Assembly: GCF_047971665.1 (NCBI RefSeq)
Contig: NZ_JBKEAA010000015.1
Span: forward strand, 40,775 to 104,774
Direction of reading: 5' to 3'
DNA from: Castellaniella sp047971665
GTDB taxonomy: Bacteria > Pseudomonadota > Gammaproteobacteria > Burkholderiales > Burkholderiaceae_B
DNA: 64,000 nucleotides
In this document: piece by piece, positions 1-8,301 of the stretch
Layout: each line of letters begins with the position of its first letter
How positions within the stretch are numbered: the first letter of the stretch is position 1
Program-made: the position numbers and the translations under genes
Notes under the pieces: generated by a model
Seen by the model: the letters and a program-made list of their open reading frames with translations, nothing else
What the model was told of the DNA's origin: nothing
Databases searched by the model: none

Positions 1-759
1 ACGCAGGGCGAACAGGCTCAGGGCCACGGCGACGGCCAGGACGATGGTCAGGCCGCGCCAGGGAGAGATATCGGATGCCGCGAAGAATCCGTAGCGGAAG
101 CCGTCGATCATGTAGAACACCGGGTTCCAGCGCGAGACCTCCTGCCAGAACGGCGGCAGACTGTGGATCGAGTAGAACACGCCCGACAGGAAGGTCGCGG
201 GCATGATCAGGAAATTCTGGAAGGCGGCCAGCTGGTCGAATTTCTCGGACCACAGGCCGGCGATCAGGCCCAGGACAGCGAGGATCCAGCACGACAGCAC
301 CGCGAACGTCAGCATCCACAGCGGGGCGCTGACCGGCAGGCGCACGAAGAACAGCGCCACCAGCCAGACACAGACGCCCACGGCCAGCCCGCGGGCCACT
401 GCCGCCAGGATGTAGGCGGAGAAGATCTGGCGGTGCGAGAACGGCGGCAGCAGCACGAAGATCAGATTGCCGGTGATCCGGCTCTGGATCAGGGACGAGG
501 ATGGATTGGCGAAGCTGTTTTGCAGCATGCTCATCATCATCAGTCCGGGGATGAGGAAGGCGGTGTAGGAAATCGTGCCATACACCCGCACACGGTCTTC
601 CAGCACGTGGGAAAAGATCAGCAGATAAAGCAGCGCCGTCACCACCGGAGCGGCGATGGTCTGCAGGCCGACCTTCCAGAAGCGCATCAGTTCCTTGTTC
701 AGCAGGGTCGGAAAGCCCGAGCCCATCTCGGGGCGGGCCTGGGAGACGGGGCGGATCAC
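1..759 (-). CDS. ABC-2 type transporter permease (YadH-like), 3' end outside the window
   Basis: Membrane subunit of a two-gene ABC exporter. The visible protein (about 253 residues) starts GTG-ATC-CGC (IRPVSQARPEMGSGFPTLLNKE) and contains the ABC-2 layout: a cytoplasmic N-terminus with NKELMRFWK, hydrophobic segments from about residue 38, and the family-typical LSGVFYSIHSLPPFWQ near residue 215. The GTG start overlaps the TGA stop of the ATPase gene by four bases (GTGA), so the two are translationally coupled. No stop codon occurs before base 1, so the last few residues lie outside. YadG/YadH-type pairs often follow the mla operon in Burkholderiales, but the substrate is unknown. Confidence 0.88.
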   Translation of the reverse strand, partial: MIRPVSQARPEMGSGFPTLLNKELMRFWKVGLQTIAAPVVTALLYLLIFSHVLEDRVRVYGTISYTAFLIPGLMMMSMLQNSFANPSSSLIQSRITGNLIFVLLPPFSHRQIFSAYILAAVARGLAVGVCVWLVALFFVRLPVSAPLWMLTFAVLSCWILAVLGLIAGLWSEKFDQLAAFQNFLIMPATFLSGVFYSIHSLPPFWQEVSRWNPVFYMIDGFRYGFFAASDISPWRGLTIVLAVAVALSLFALR

Positions 760-1544
760 AGCTCGGCCTCCAGCGCGGAATCGTCCATGATGCGCACGAA
801 GGCATCCTCGAGGTCGGTGCCGCCGACGCGCGACATCAGCGCCTGTGTGGTGTCCAGCGCCACGATCTGTCCGGATTTGAGCATCGCGACGCGCTTGCAC
901 AGGGATTCGGCTTCTTCCAGGTAGTGGGTGGTCAGCAGGATCGTGTGGCCGGCCTGGTTCAGGCGCGTGATGAAATCCCACAGTGTGCGGCGCAGGTTCA
1001 CGTCCACCCCGGCGGTCGGCTCGTCCAGGATGATCACGGGCGGACGATGCACCAGGGCCTGCGCCACCAGCACCCGGCGTTTCATCCCGCCCGAGAGCTC
1101 GCGCATGTTGGTCTCGGCCTTGTCCAGCAGCCCCAGGTTGTCCAGAATCTCGTCGATCCAGTCGTCGTTGTCGCGCAGGCCGAAATAGCCGGATTGCAAC
1201 CGCAGGGTCTCGCGCACCGTGAAGAAGGGATCGTAGACGATTTCCTGGGGCACCACGCCCAGCGACTGGCGCGCCCGGCGAAAGTCGTTGACCACGTCGT
1301 GGCCACAGACCTGGGCGCTGCCGCGGGTGGCATGGGACAGGCCGGCCAGGATGGAGATCAGCGAGGTCTTGCCTGCTCCGTTGGGACCCAGCAGTCCGAA
1401 GAATTCACCATGTTCGACGGTCAGGCTGACATCGCGCAGGGCCTGGAAGCCCGCGGAGGCGGGACGGCCGCTGAGGCGCTCGCGCCAGGTTCGCTGGTGC
1501 GGCGCGTAGATTTTGGAGACGTGTTGCAGGTCGAGAGCGGGCAT
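756..1544 (-). CDS. ABC transporter ATP-binding protein (YadG-like)
   Basis: Nucleotide-binding subunit of an ABC-2 exporter, 262 residues. Walker A GPNGAGKTS (near residue 54), signature LSGGMKRR, Walker B VIILDEPTAGVD and the switch His in TTHYLEE are all present, so it should be catalytically active. It is followed, with a GTGA overlap, by the permease gene, with which it forms the exporter. It lies 208 bp downstream of mlaC on the same strand and could be the tail of the mla operon or have its own promoter. The start ATG (MPALDLQHV) has only a weak ribosome-binding site. Family is clear; the transported substrate is not. Confidence 0.93.
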   Translation of the reverse strand: MPALDLQHVSKIYAPHQRTWRERLSGRPASAGFQALRDVSLTVEHGEFFGLLGPNGAGKTSLISILAGLSHATRGSAQVCGHDVVNDFRRARQSLGVVPQEIVYDPFFTVRETLRLQSGYFGLRDNDDWIDEILDNLGLLDKAETNMRELSGGMKRRVLVAQALVHRPPVIILDEPTAGVDVNLRRTLWDFITRLNQAGHTILLTTHYLEEAESLCKRVAMLKSGQIVALDTTQALMSRVGGTDLEDAFVRIMDDSALEAEL

Positions 1545-1752
1545 GGCGGGTGATGCGCCCTGAAATGGGCGCCATCTGCCATTATAAGCGGTCGAAGCAG
1601 GTGCTTGCCGCCGCCCGGCGCGACGCGCAGCGGGCCCGGCCTGTCCGGACGGGCCGGAACCGCCGCCACGGGCGGCGTGGCCCTTTGCACGGTCCTTGAC
1701 GCCTGCGCGGAGAGGGCCGTATTCAGTACCCGTGCGGCAGGCCTGAAACCGG

Positions 1753-2400
1753 TCAGTTTTTCGCGTTCAGGGCCGAGATCAGCCCGTCGATTCCGCTGCG
1801 ATTGATTTCGGAGGCGAACTGGTTGCGGTAGTTCTGGATCAGCCAGATGCCCTCGACGTTCAGGTCGTAGACCTTCCAGCCGTTGTCCGACTGTGTCAGC
1901 CGGTAGTCGACACCGATCGCCGGGCCGTTCTGCTGCGAGATCGTCGAACGCACCACGGCGTCATCGGCCTTGGGATCGCCCCGGAAGGGCTGCAGGGTGA
2001 TCTGTGTGCCTGACGTCACCCGCGTGAACGCGCCGCTGTAGGTGCGGATCAGGGTGCCCGTGAACGCCTTGACCAGCGCGTCCTGCTGGGCGGCCGAGGC
2101 CTGACGCCAGTAGCGTCCCGCTGCCAGGCGCGTGGTCTTGTTCATGTCGATGTACGGCAGCGCGTAGCGGCGCACCAGCGCGGCGATATGGCCGGCATCG
2201 CCCTGCAGCGCCTGAGGGTCGGCCTTGACCGCATCGAGCATGTTGTTGGCCACGGCCTCGAGGAAGTCGTTCGGGATGGCCCTGGGGTCGACCGGCCGCT
2301 CGGCGGCGCCGGCGGAGGGGGCGGACAGCGCCAGGGCCGCGCCCAGCAGGCACGGACTGATCGTCCGGCGCAGGAAGAGCAGGAATGCAGGAAAACTCAT
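1753..2400 (-). CDS. mlaC: MlaC, periplasmic phospholipid-binding protein
   Basis: Soluble carrier that shuttles phospholipid between the outer-membrane MlaA complex and the inner-membrane MlaFED transporter to maintain outer-membrane lipid asymmetry. The 215-residue protein has a signal peptide (hydrophobic stretch ending around SAPSAGA), then the MlaC/Ttg2D fold with conserved LVRRYALPYIDMNKTT, YDLNVEGIWLIQNYR and the C-terminal FASEINRSGIDGLISAL. The ATG at 2400 is preferred over the in-frame ATG at 2406 because CGGAG lies six bases before it but directly abuts the upstream one. Length matches the family. It is the last mla gene here. Confidence 0.93.
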   Translation of the reverse strand: MSFPAFLLFLRRTISPCLLGAALALSAPSAGAAERPVDPRAIPNDFLEAVANNMLDAVKADPQALQGDAGHIAALVRRYALPYIDMNKTTRLAAGRYWRQASAAQQDALVKAFTGTLIRTYSGAFTRVTSGTQITLQPFRGDPKADDAVVRSTISQQNGPAIGVDYRLTQSDNGWKVYDLNVEGIWLIQNYRNQFASEINRSGIDGLISALNAKN

Positions 2401-2478
2401 CGTCATCTCCGTGTGACACCCGCCCTCGTGGCGGGGCGGGCCGACGCCCGGGCCGGATGCGGCCCAGGGCGTGCGGGT

Positions 2479-3315
2479 TCATTTGGGTGTGGCTTCCGGA
2501 TCATCGTAGACCGGCAGGTTCTGATCGGCCGGTGCCGCCACCTTATCCAGGTCGTCGGTGGTCGTGGCGCGCGCGCGCTGCTGGCGACTGTCCAGCATGG
2601 CCTTGCGGCGTTGCAGGTACGCGTCGCGGATGAAGCTGTATTTGTCGAGCGCGATCTTGTCCACCAGACGATCGGCCTCCAGGAGGCTGGCGCGCTGATC
2701 CACGAAATACAGGCCCAACAGGGAGTTGCGGGCCGGCACATTGTCGATGGCGAAGACCGCGGTGGTCGGGGTGCCGGGGATGAAGAAGGTGGCGCCGGTG
2801 GCCACGGTGTCGCGCACGGTGCTGGGGCCCATGAAAGGCAGCACCACATACGGGCCGGCGTTCAACCCCCACACCCCCAACGTCATGCCGAAATCATTGG
2901 GGATTTTGCGCGCCCCGTGCATCGAGGCGAAGTCGATGCAGCCGCCCAGGCCCGCCGTGCTGTTGAACAGCACCCGGCCGAAGGAATCCACGAAATCGCG
3001 GCCGCGCCCCTGCAGCAGGCTGTTGATGCCCGACCAGACGTCGCCCAGGTTGCCGAAGATGTTGCTGATGCAGGTCCGGATCGGGCTCGGGGTGATGGTC
3101 TCGTAGCCCGTGGCGATGGGCTTGAGCACCGCGCGATCCACCGCATCGTTGAACTTGTACATGCTGCGGTTATAGGATTCCCAGGGATCGTTGGGCGAGG
3201 GATGCGGAACCTGCGCGCAACCGGCCAGCAGGGTGGCGGTCGCCAACATCAGTCCGGGACGTGTCCAGCGGTGTTGGGAACGCGGTGTGGCCGTTGGCGG
3301 GACGGAGAGGATCAT
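2479..3315 (-). CDS. mlaA: MlaA (VacJ) outer-membrane lipoprotein
   Basis: Outer-membrane lipoprotein of the Mla system that removes mislocalised phospholipids from the outer leaflet and hands them to MlaC. The N-terminus is a lipoprotein signal with lipobox LLAGC (Cys about residue 32). The body carries the VacJ hallmarks NDPWESYNR, YKFNDAVDRAVLKPIA and GPYVVLPFMGPSTVRDTV. The start at 3315 (MILSVPP) has AAGAGA just upstream; a longer frame to 3372 lacks a signal-like start. About 278 residues, slightly longer than E. coli MlaA because of a polar C-terminal tail. Fusion of mlaA into the mlaFED operon is normal for betaproteobacteria. Confidence 0.94.
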   Translation of the reverse strand: MILSVPPTATPRSQHRWTRPGLMLATATLLAGCAQVPHPSPNDPWESYNRSMYKFNDAVDRAVLKPIATGYETITPSPIRTCISNIFGNLGDVWSGINSLLQGRGRDFVDSFGRVLFNSTAGLGGCIDFASMHGARKIPNDFGMTLGVWGLNAGPYVVLPFMGPSTVRDTVATGATFFIPGTPTTAVFAIDNVPARNSLLGLYFVDQRASLLEADRLVDKIALDKYSFIRDAYLQRRKAMLDSRQQRARATTTDDLDKVAAPADQNLPVYDDPEATPK

Positions 3316-3378
3316 GTGGTATCTCTTGCAGTCGGTATCAATGCGGCATAAAGCAGGATCGAAAGCTTTCAAGTTTGC

Positions 3379-3900
3379 TTATTGTAAAGGGCGGTCAGCG
3401 GCTGGTCCCTGCGTGCTGGCGCCTTGCGCGTTCTGCTTCGTGCCTTCTTTTTCGGCCGAACTGTAGAGGAATTTGCTGATCAGATCCTCCAGCACCACGG
3501 CGGATTGCGTGAATTCGATCGTGCCGCCATCGGCCAGGTTCTTGTCGTCGCCGCCCGGGGTCAGGCCGACGTACTGCTCGCCCAGCAGGCCCGAGGTCAG
3601 GATCGAGACCGAGGAATCCTTGGGAAAGGCGTAGGTTTCCTGGATGTCCAGTGTGACTGTGGCCTGGAATCGCTGGTTGTCGAAGCCGATGGCGGCGACC
3701 CGTCCGACCACCACGCCACTGCTTTTGACCGGGGCGCGGACCTTCAGTCCGCCGACGTTCTCGAAGTATGCATGTACCTGATAGGTGGATGCGAAAGAAA
3801 AGGAGCTCATGTTGCCGGCGCGCAACGCCAGGAACACCAGGGCGAGCAGGCCCAGCAGGATGAACAGGCCTACCCAGAAATCGGTTTTTTCGCGTGTCAT
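3379..3900 (-). CDS. mlaD: MlaD, MCE-domain membrane protein
   Basis: Substrate-binding subunit of the MlaFED lipid transporter. It is anchored by one N-terminal transmembrane helix (WVGLFILLGLLALVFLAL, residues 9-26) and has a single periplasmic MCE domain (YQVHAYFENVGGLKVRAPVK to LTSGLLGEQYVGLTPGG) that forms a hexameric lipid tunnel. The 173 residues match the usual length, with a low-complexity Gln/Ala/Thr tail. It sits between mlaE and mlaA with short spacers, as in other Burkholderiales operons. Confidence 0.95.
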   Translation of the reverse strand: MTREKTDFWVGLFILLGLLALVFLALRAGNMSSFSFASTYQVHAYFENVGGLKVRAPVKSSGVVVGRVAAIGFDNQRFQATVTLDIQETYAFPKDSSVSILTSGLLGEQYVGLTPGGDDKNLADGGTIEFTQSAVVLEDLISKFLYSSAEKEGTKQNAQGASTQGPAADRPLQ

Positions 3901-3939
3901 GAATTCGTTCCGCAGGTTTCGGTTGGCGAACAGTCGGGG

Positions 3940-4728
3940 TCAGTGCGCGAACATCAGCGCCGTCAGCAGGAAATCCAGTCCCAGCACCGCCAGTGCGCCG
4001 CTGACCACGGTGCGGGTGGTGGCGCGCGAGACCCCCTCGGGCGTGGCGCGCGCCGTCCAGCCCTGGTAGAGGGCGATCAGGGTCACGACGACGCCGAAGA
4101 CCAGGCTCTTGATGACGCCGTTGAGCACGTCGTCGATGACGTCCACGCCGCTTTGCATCTGCGACCAGAAGGCGCCCGGGTCGATGCCGATCAGCACCAC
4201 GCCCACGAACCAGCCGCCCAGGATGCCGACCATGGAAAACACCACGGCGAGGATCGGCATGGCGATGACGCCGCCCCAGAATCGCGGCGCCAGGACGCGA
4301 CGGATCGGGTCCACGGCCATGACTTCCATGGCCGAAATCTGTTCGCCGGCCTTCATCAGGCCGATTTCCGCCGTCAGCGATGTACCCGCCCGTCCGGCAA
4401 ACAGCAGCGCCGTCACCACCGGTCCGAGTTCGCGCGTCAGCGTCAGGGCCACCAGCAGGCCGAGGGCTTCTTCGGAGCCATAGCGGTTCAGGGTGTAGTA
4501 GCCCTGCAGGCCCAGCACGAAGCCCACGAACAGGCCCGAAACCCCGATGATCAGCAAGGAGTGGTTGCCGATGAAATGAACTTGCTGGGCCGTCAGGCGC
4601 GGGCGGCGCAGCAGCACGCCGCTGCGGGCCAGGAGGGCGCCGAACAGGCGGGCGAAGGCGCCCAGGCCGGTGATCATGGACACGAAACCGTGCCCCAGGG
4701 CGGCGATGCGGCGGGCGAGTCCGTTCAT
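3940..4728 (-). CDS. mlaE: MlaE, permease of the phospholipid ABC transporter
   Basis: Inner-membrane permease of MlaFEDB, 262 residues. It shows the MlaE family core: LLIIGVSGLFVGFVLGLQGYY, RELGPVVTALLFAGRAGTSL, and the coupling region MKAGEQISAMEVMAVDPIRR, followed by several more membrane helices. Its ATG overlaps the mlaF stop codon by four bases (ATGA), indicating translational coupling with the ATPase. The partner STAS protein MlaB is not encoded in its usual place downstream. Confidence 0.95.
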   Translation of the reverse strand: MNGLARRIAALGHGFVSMITGLGAFARLFGALLARSGVLLRRPRLTAQQVHFIGNHSLLIIGVSGLFVGFVLGLQGYYTLNRYGSEEALGLLVALTLTRELGPVVTALLFAGRAGTSLTAEIGLMKAGEQISAMEVMAVDPIRRVLAPRFWGGVIAMPILAVVFSMVGILGGWFVGVVLIGIDPGAFWSQMQSGVDVIDDVLNGVIKSLVFGVVVTLIALYQGWTARATPEGVSRATTRTVVSGALAVLGLDFLLTALMFAH

Positions 4729-5546
4729 GCGGCTTTCCGGGCGGCCAGCCAGCGCTCGAAGGCCGACGTCAGGGGATAGTGAAAGCCGATCGGCCCGTCG
4801 GGCCGGCCCTGCAGGAACTGCTGCAGGTATTCGTCCTGCGAGGCCGACAGTTCCGCCGGGGTGCCCTGGGCCATCAGCCGGCCCTGGCCGATCAGGTAGA
4901 CCTGGTCCACGATGGCAAAGGATTCCGCCACGTCGTGCGTGATCAGGATCGATGCGCAGCCCAGTTGATCGGTCAGCGTGCGGATCAGCTGGGCCGTGAT
5001 GCCCAGGGAGATCGGGTCCAGTCCGGCAAACGGCTCGTCGTAGAGGATGAGTTCGGGCTCCAGCACGATGGCCCGGGCCAGGGCCACGCGCCGCGCCATG
5101 CCACCGGAGATCTCCGAAATCCCCAGGTGCGCGGCGTGCCGCAGGCCCACGGCCTGGAGTTTGTCCAGCACCCGTTCCAGGATCTGTTGCTCGGACATGC
5201 GGGTATGTTCGCGCAGCGGGAAGGCCACGTTCTCAAAGACGTTCAGGTCGGTGAACAGCGCGCCGCCCTGGAACAGCACGCCCATGCGCTGGCGCACGGC
5301 GCGCAGCGGCTCGCCGCGCAGGCCGGCCATGTCCTGGCCGAACACGCGGATCCGCCCGCCCTGGGGCGGCAGCTGGGCGGTGACCGCCCGCAGCAGCGTC
5401 GTTTTGCCCGAGCCCGAGCCGCCCATCATGGCCACGACCTGTCCCGGCATGACCCGCAGGTTGACGTCGCGCAGCACGGTGAATTCGCCGTAGCCGAGCG
5501 AGACGCCGTCGAAGACGACGAGAGGATCGGAAGAGGAATTGTTCAT
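4725..5546 (-). CDS. mlaF: MlaF, ATPase of the phospholipid ABC transporter
   Basis: ATP-binding subunit powering MlaFED, 273 residues. Walker A GGSGSGKTT, signature ISGGMARR, Walker B LILYDEPFAGLDP and the switch His in ILITHD are intact. The start is uncertain: ATG at 5546 (MNNSSSDPL) gives the family length, while an in-frame ATG at 5560 (MNAPAPM) directly abuts AGGTGA. It is the first gene of the five-gene operon, so the promoter should lie in 5547-5650, between it and the end of the LysR gene. The reading frame stays open far upstream to 6041, but that part is antisense to the LysR gene and unrelated to ABC proteins. Confidence 0.93.
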   Translation of the reverse strand: MNNSSSDPLVVFDGVSLGYGEFTVLRDVNLRVMPGQVVAMMGGSGSGKTTLLRAVTAQLPPQGGRIRVFGQDMAGLRGEPLRAVRQRMGVLFQGGALFTDLNVFENVAFPLREHTRMSEQQILERVLDKLQAVGLRHAAHLGISEISGGMARRVALARAIVLEPELILYDEPFAGLDPISLGITAQLIRTLTDQLGCASILITHDVAESFAIVDQVYLIGQGRLMAQGTPAELSASQDEYLQQFLQGRPDGPIGFHYPLTSAFERWLAARKAA

Positions 5547-5650
5547 CGGGGCAGGGGCATTCACCTGTTCTGTGAGGGGGATTGTACCCGTGAGCCCCTT
5601 GTGTTGCTTATTTGCCCTCTCTGAGCAGCCCTCTCTGAGGTCGGTCGGGT

Positions 5651-6538
5651 TCAGGCCTGCTGGGCCAGGCCCAGTTCGGCGAGCAGCCAGTCGCGGAAGA
5701 TGCCGATGGTATGCCGTTGCTGGCCGCTGCTGGCGTAGGCCAGGTGGTGGCCTGTGTAGTGAATCTCGCGCTCCTGCCCCGCGAGCGGGCGCACCAGCCG
5801 GCCATTCAGGATCTCGCGTTCCGCGAGGCGGGTGGACTCCAGTGCGACGCCCAGGCCATCGGCCGCTGCCGCGATGGCGAGAAAACTGCGGTCGAAGCGG
5901 GCCCCTTGCGGGGTGATGATGGGCATTCCGTTGAGCTCGAACCATGAGGGCCAGCGGAACTGCTTGTATTCGCTCTGGATCAAAGGCACCTGAGCCAGGT
6001 CCGCGGGATGCCGGATGCGGGCGGCCATCTCCGGACTGCACAGTGGGGTCAGCAGTTCCTCTCCCAGCGGGATGGAAATGGCGCCTTCGGAGCGGGGTTT
6101 GCCGTAGGTGATATCGATATCGAATTCATCCGTGCCGAAGCGCACGTAGTCGGTGCTTGCCGCCATGCGCAGATCGATCATGGGGTAAGCGGCGAGGAAT
6201 TTAGACAGGCGTGGCGCCAGCCATTGCGCGGCGAAGCTCGGTGCTGAATGCAGTCGCAGGACGGTGGGGCCGCGCGCCGCGACGGTTTCGATGCCGTAAC
6301 GTAAATCGTCGAAGGCGCGATTCACGTGCCGATACAGATATCCACCCTCCGGAGTCAGGTGAATTTCTCTTGTGCTTCGCACAAAAAGTCGAATGCCCAT
6401 GCCTGCCTCAAGTTTGCGGATCGCATGACTGATTGCGCTGGGTGAAAGCGCTAATTCATTGGCAGCATTGCGAAATGATCCGGTTCTGGCCGCCGCTTCA
6501 AAGGCGCGCAGCAAGGAAAGAGGAACAGCCTGGAACAT
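5651..6538 (-). CDS. LysR-family transcriptional regulator (GcvA-like)
   Basis: DNA-binding regulator, 295 residues. The N-terminal winged helix (LRAFEAAARTGSFRNAANELALSPSAISHAIRKLE) is followed by a LysR substrate-binding domain of the GcvA/AmpR subgroup (ATTG-like loop replaced by YGKPRSEGAISIPLGEELLTPLCSPE). The ATG at 6538 is chosen because GAGG lies five bases upstream; a GTG six bases earlier is possible. It is transcribed divergently from the SDR-transketolase-TRAP cluster, so it most likely controls that cluster in response to its substrate. The inducer is not known. Confidence 0.9.
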   Translation of the reverse strand: MFQAVPLSLLRAFEAAARTGSFRNAANELALSPSAISHAIRKLEAGMGIRLFVRSTREIHLTPEGGYLYRHVNRAFDDLRYGIETVAARGPTVLRLHSAPSFAAQWLAPRLSKFLAAYPMIDLRMAASTDYVRFGTDEFDIDITYGKPRSEGAISIPLGEELLTPLCSPEMAARIRHPADLAQVPLIQSEYKQFRWPSWFELNGMPIITPQGARFDRSFLAIAAAADGLGVALESTRLAEREILNGRLVRPLAGQEREIHYTGHHLAYASSGQQRHTIGIFRDWLLAELGLAQQA

Positions 6539-6540
6539 GC

Positions 6541-6659
6541 TCACCTCATCGAACAGGTGAAATCAATTCATCAATTATTGCAGACTTATCGTTTGTCGGG
6601 GTAGGACCGGCCACCTACCATGGAATCCAGCATTTCAGAACTGGATCAGGAGACCGAAC
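6541..6659. promoter_or_regulatory. Divergent control region of the LysR/SDR cluster
   Basis: This 119-bp AT-rich gap separates the LysR gene from the divergent SDR gene. It holds a perfect dyad TCACCT-N8-AGGTGA (6541-6560), part of which doubles as the LysR ribosome-binding site, and a tandem ATCAATT repeat (6562-6568 and 6570-6576). LysR proteins usually bind such intergenic regions at T-N11-A sites. The exact operator cannot be fixed by eye. Confidence 0.45.
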
Positions 6660-7412
6660 ATGCTATTGAAAGATAAGTCCGTCGTCATTTCCGGGGCCGC
6701 TGGCTTGCGCGGAATCGGCTATGCCACGGCGCAATTGTTTGCGCAGCAGGGCGCGCGCGTCGCCATTCTCGACCTGGACCGTGATGCGGCCCGGGCGGCG
6801 GCCGACTCGCTCGGAAAAGGGCACCTGGGTCTGGACTGCAATGTGGTCAGCCGTGAGGACTGTCAGAAGGCTGTGCATACCGTCACGTCCGAATTCGGCG
6901 CCGTGGACGTGCTCATCAACAATGCCGGGATCACCCAGCCCGTCAAGATCATGGAAATTGATGCAGGCAGCTGGGATCGCATCATGGATGTCAACCTGCG
7001 TGGCGTGCTGAACCTGAGCCAGGCGGTGATTCCGGGGATGCGCCGCCGTCGTGCCGGGTCTATCGCCTGCATGTCTTCGGTCTCTGCCCAGCGGGGCGGG
7101 GGTATCTTCGGTGGCCCGCACTATTCCGCCGCCAAGGCCGGGGTGCTCGGGCTGGCCAAGGCGATGGCGCGTGAACTGGGGCCCGACAATATCCGCGTCA
7201 ATTGCGTCACGCCGGGTCTGATCCAGACCGACATCACAGGCGGCAAGCTGACCGACGACATGCGGGCCGAGATTCTCAAGGGGATTCCCCTGAATCGGCT
7301 GGGCGAGGCGAAAGACGTGGCCAAGGCGTATCTGTTCCTGGCGTCGGATCTGTCCTCCTATGTGACGGGCGCCGTCATCGATGTCAACGGCGGCATGTTG
7401 ATCCATGGATGA
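6660..7412 (+). CDS. SDR-family NAD(P)-dependent oxidoreductase
   Basis: Classical short-chain dehydrogenase, 250 residues. The cofactor motif GAAGLRGIG (residues 12-20), NNAG (about 88), the catalytic Ser in SSVSAQRGG and the YSAAK motif are all present, plus the C-terminal SYVTGAVIDVNGGM. AGGAGA precedes the ATG by a good distance. It opens an operon with a split transketolase and a TRAP transporter, so it probably oxidises or reduces a sugar, polyol or sugar acid delivered by that transporter. Sequence alone does not reveal the substrate; an acidic residue after the second strand (DLDRD) favours NAD over NADP. Confidence 0.9.
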   Translation: MLLKDKSVVISGAAGLRGIGYATAQLFAQQGARVAILDLDRDAARAAADSLGKGHLGLDCNVVSREDCQKAVHTVTSEFGAVDVLINNAGITQPVKIMEIDAGSWDRIMDVNLRGVLNLSQAVIPGMRRRRAGSIACMSSVSAQRGGGIFGGPHYSAAKAGVLGLAKAMARELGPDNIRVNCVTPGLIQTDITGGKLTDDMRAEILKGIPLNRLGEAKDVAKAYLFLASDLSSYVTGAVIDVNGGMLIHG

Positions 7413-7419
7413 GGGAGTC

Positions 7420-8301
7420 ATGAACATGCAGAACCTCAAGGAGGTGCCCGTGCGCACACGGGCCCAGATTCTGGCAAAACTGAGCGAGGATGCCTATCGG
7501 ATCCGCCGCTATGCCCTGCGCATGGGCGAAGTCCAGGGGCAGGGCTATATCGCCCAGGCGCTGGGCATTGCCGACATGCTGGCCGTGGCCTACGGGCATG
7601 CGCTGGCCTATCGTCCGGATGATCCGGAATGGGAGGGGCGCGATCGTTTTCTGCTGTCCCATGGACACTATGCCATCGCGTTTTATGCGGCGCTGATCCT
7701 TGCGGGCATCCTGCCCGAGAAAGAACTCGAAACCTATGGTTCCGACGACAGCCGTCTGCCCATGTCCGGCATGGCCAGCTATACCCCGGGAATGGAGATT
7801 TCGGGGGGATCGCTTGGTCATGGTCTGGCGATCGGTGTCGGGATGGCGCTGGCCCTGCGCCAGAAGAGCAATCCCGCCTTCGTGTACGTCTCGATGTCGG
7901 ACGGTGAGCTCGATGAAGGGGCTGTCTGGGAGGCCGCCCTGTCGGCTGCGCACCATGGTCTGGGCAACCTGATCAACCTGGTCGACGTCAACAATCAGCA
8001 GGCCGATGGCCCTTCGTCTGGCGTATTGGGTTTCGAGCCCCTGGGCGACAAGTGGCGGGCCTTTGGCTGGCACGTGCAGGAAGTCGACGGCAATGACCTG
8101 GCGGCTGTCTACGAGGCCTTCAACGCCGCGCGCCAGCACGCGGACGATCAACCGCGCGTCATCCTGTTGCGCACGCGGATGGGCCGTGGTGTTCCGTTCC
8201 TCGAAGCACGCGAAAAAAATCATTTCATCCGGGTCGATGAACACGAATGGCAGCAGGCCATCGAGGTTCTCGATGCGCAATACCAGGGAGACCACGCATG
8301 A
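7420..8301 (+). CDS. Transketolase-like protein, N-terminal (TPP-binding) subunit
   Basis: Carries the thiamine-diphosphate (pyrophosphate) half of a two-subunit transketolase. Visible are LSHGHYAIAFYAAL (conserved His), GSLGHGLAIGVGMAL and the TPP/Mg motif SDGELDEGAVWEAALSAAHH with VDVNNQQADG. At about 293 residues it lacks the pyrimidine domain, which is the next gene. Start candidates are 7405, 7420 and 7426; GAGGGAG upstream best suits 7420 or 7426. The gene starts 8 bases after the SDR stop. Split transketolases outside the pentose phosphate loci usually serve dedicated carbohydrate catabolism. Confidence 0.9.
   Translation: MNMQNLKEVPVRTRAQILAKLSEDAYRIRRYALRMGEVQGQGYIAQALGIADMLAVAYGHALAYRPDDPEWEGRDRFLLSHGHYAIAFYAALILAGILPEKELETYGSDDSRLPMSGMASYTPGMEISGGSLGHGLAIGVGMALALRQKSNPAFVYVSMSDGELDEGAVWEAALSAAHHGLGNLINLVDVNNQQADGPSSGVLGFEPLGDKWRAFGWHVQEVDGNDLAAVYEAFNAARQHADDQPRVILLRTRMGRGVPFLEAREKNHFIRVDEHEWQQAIEVLDAQYQGDHA

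Noticed and set aside
1610..1700. A GC hairpin (GCCGCC-CGT-GGCGGC) as terminator of the mla operon
   Set aside because: The stem is six base pairs without a T-run, and similar short GC dyads are frequent here; not strong enough to list.
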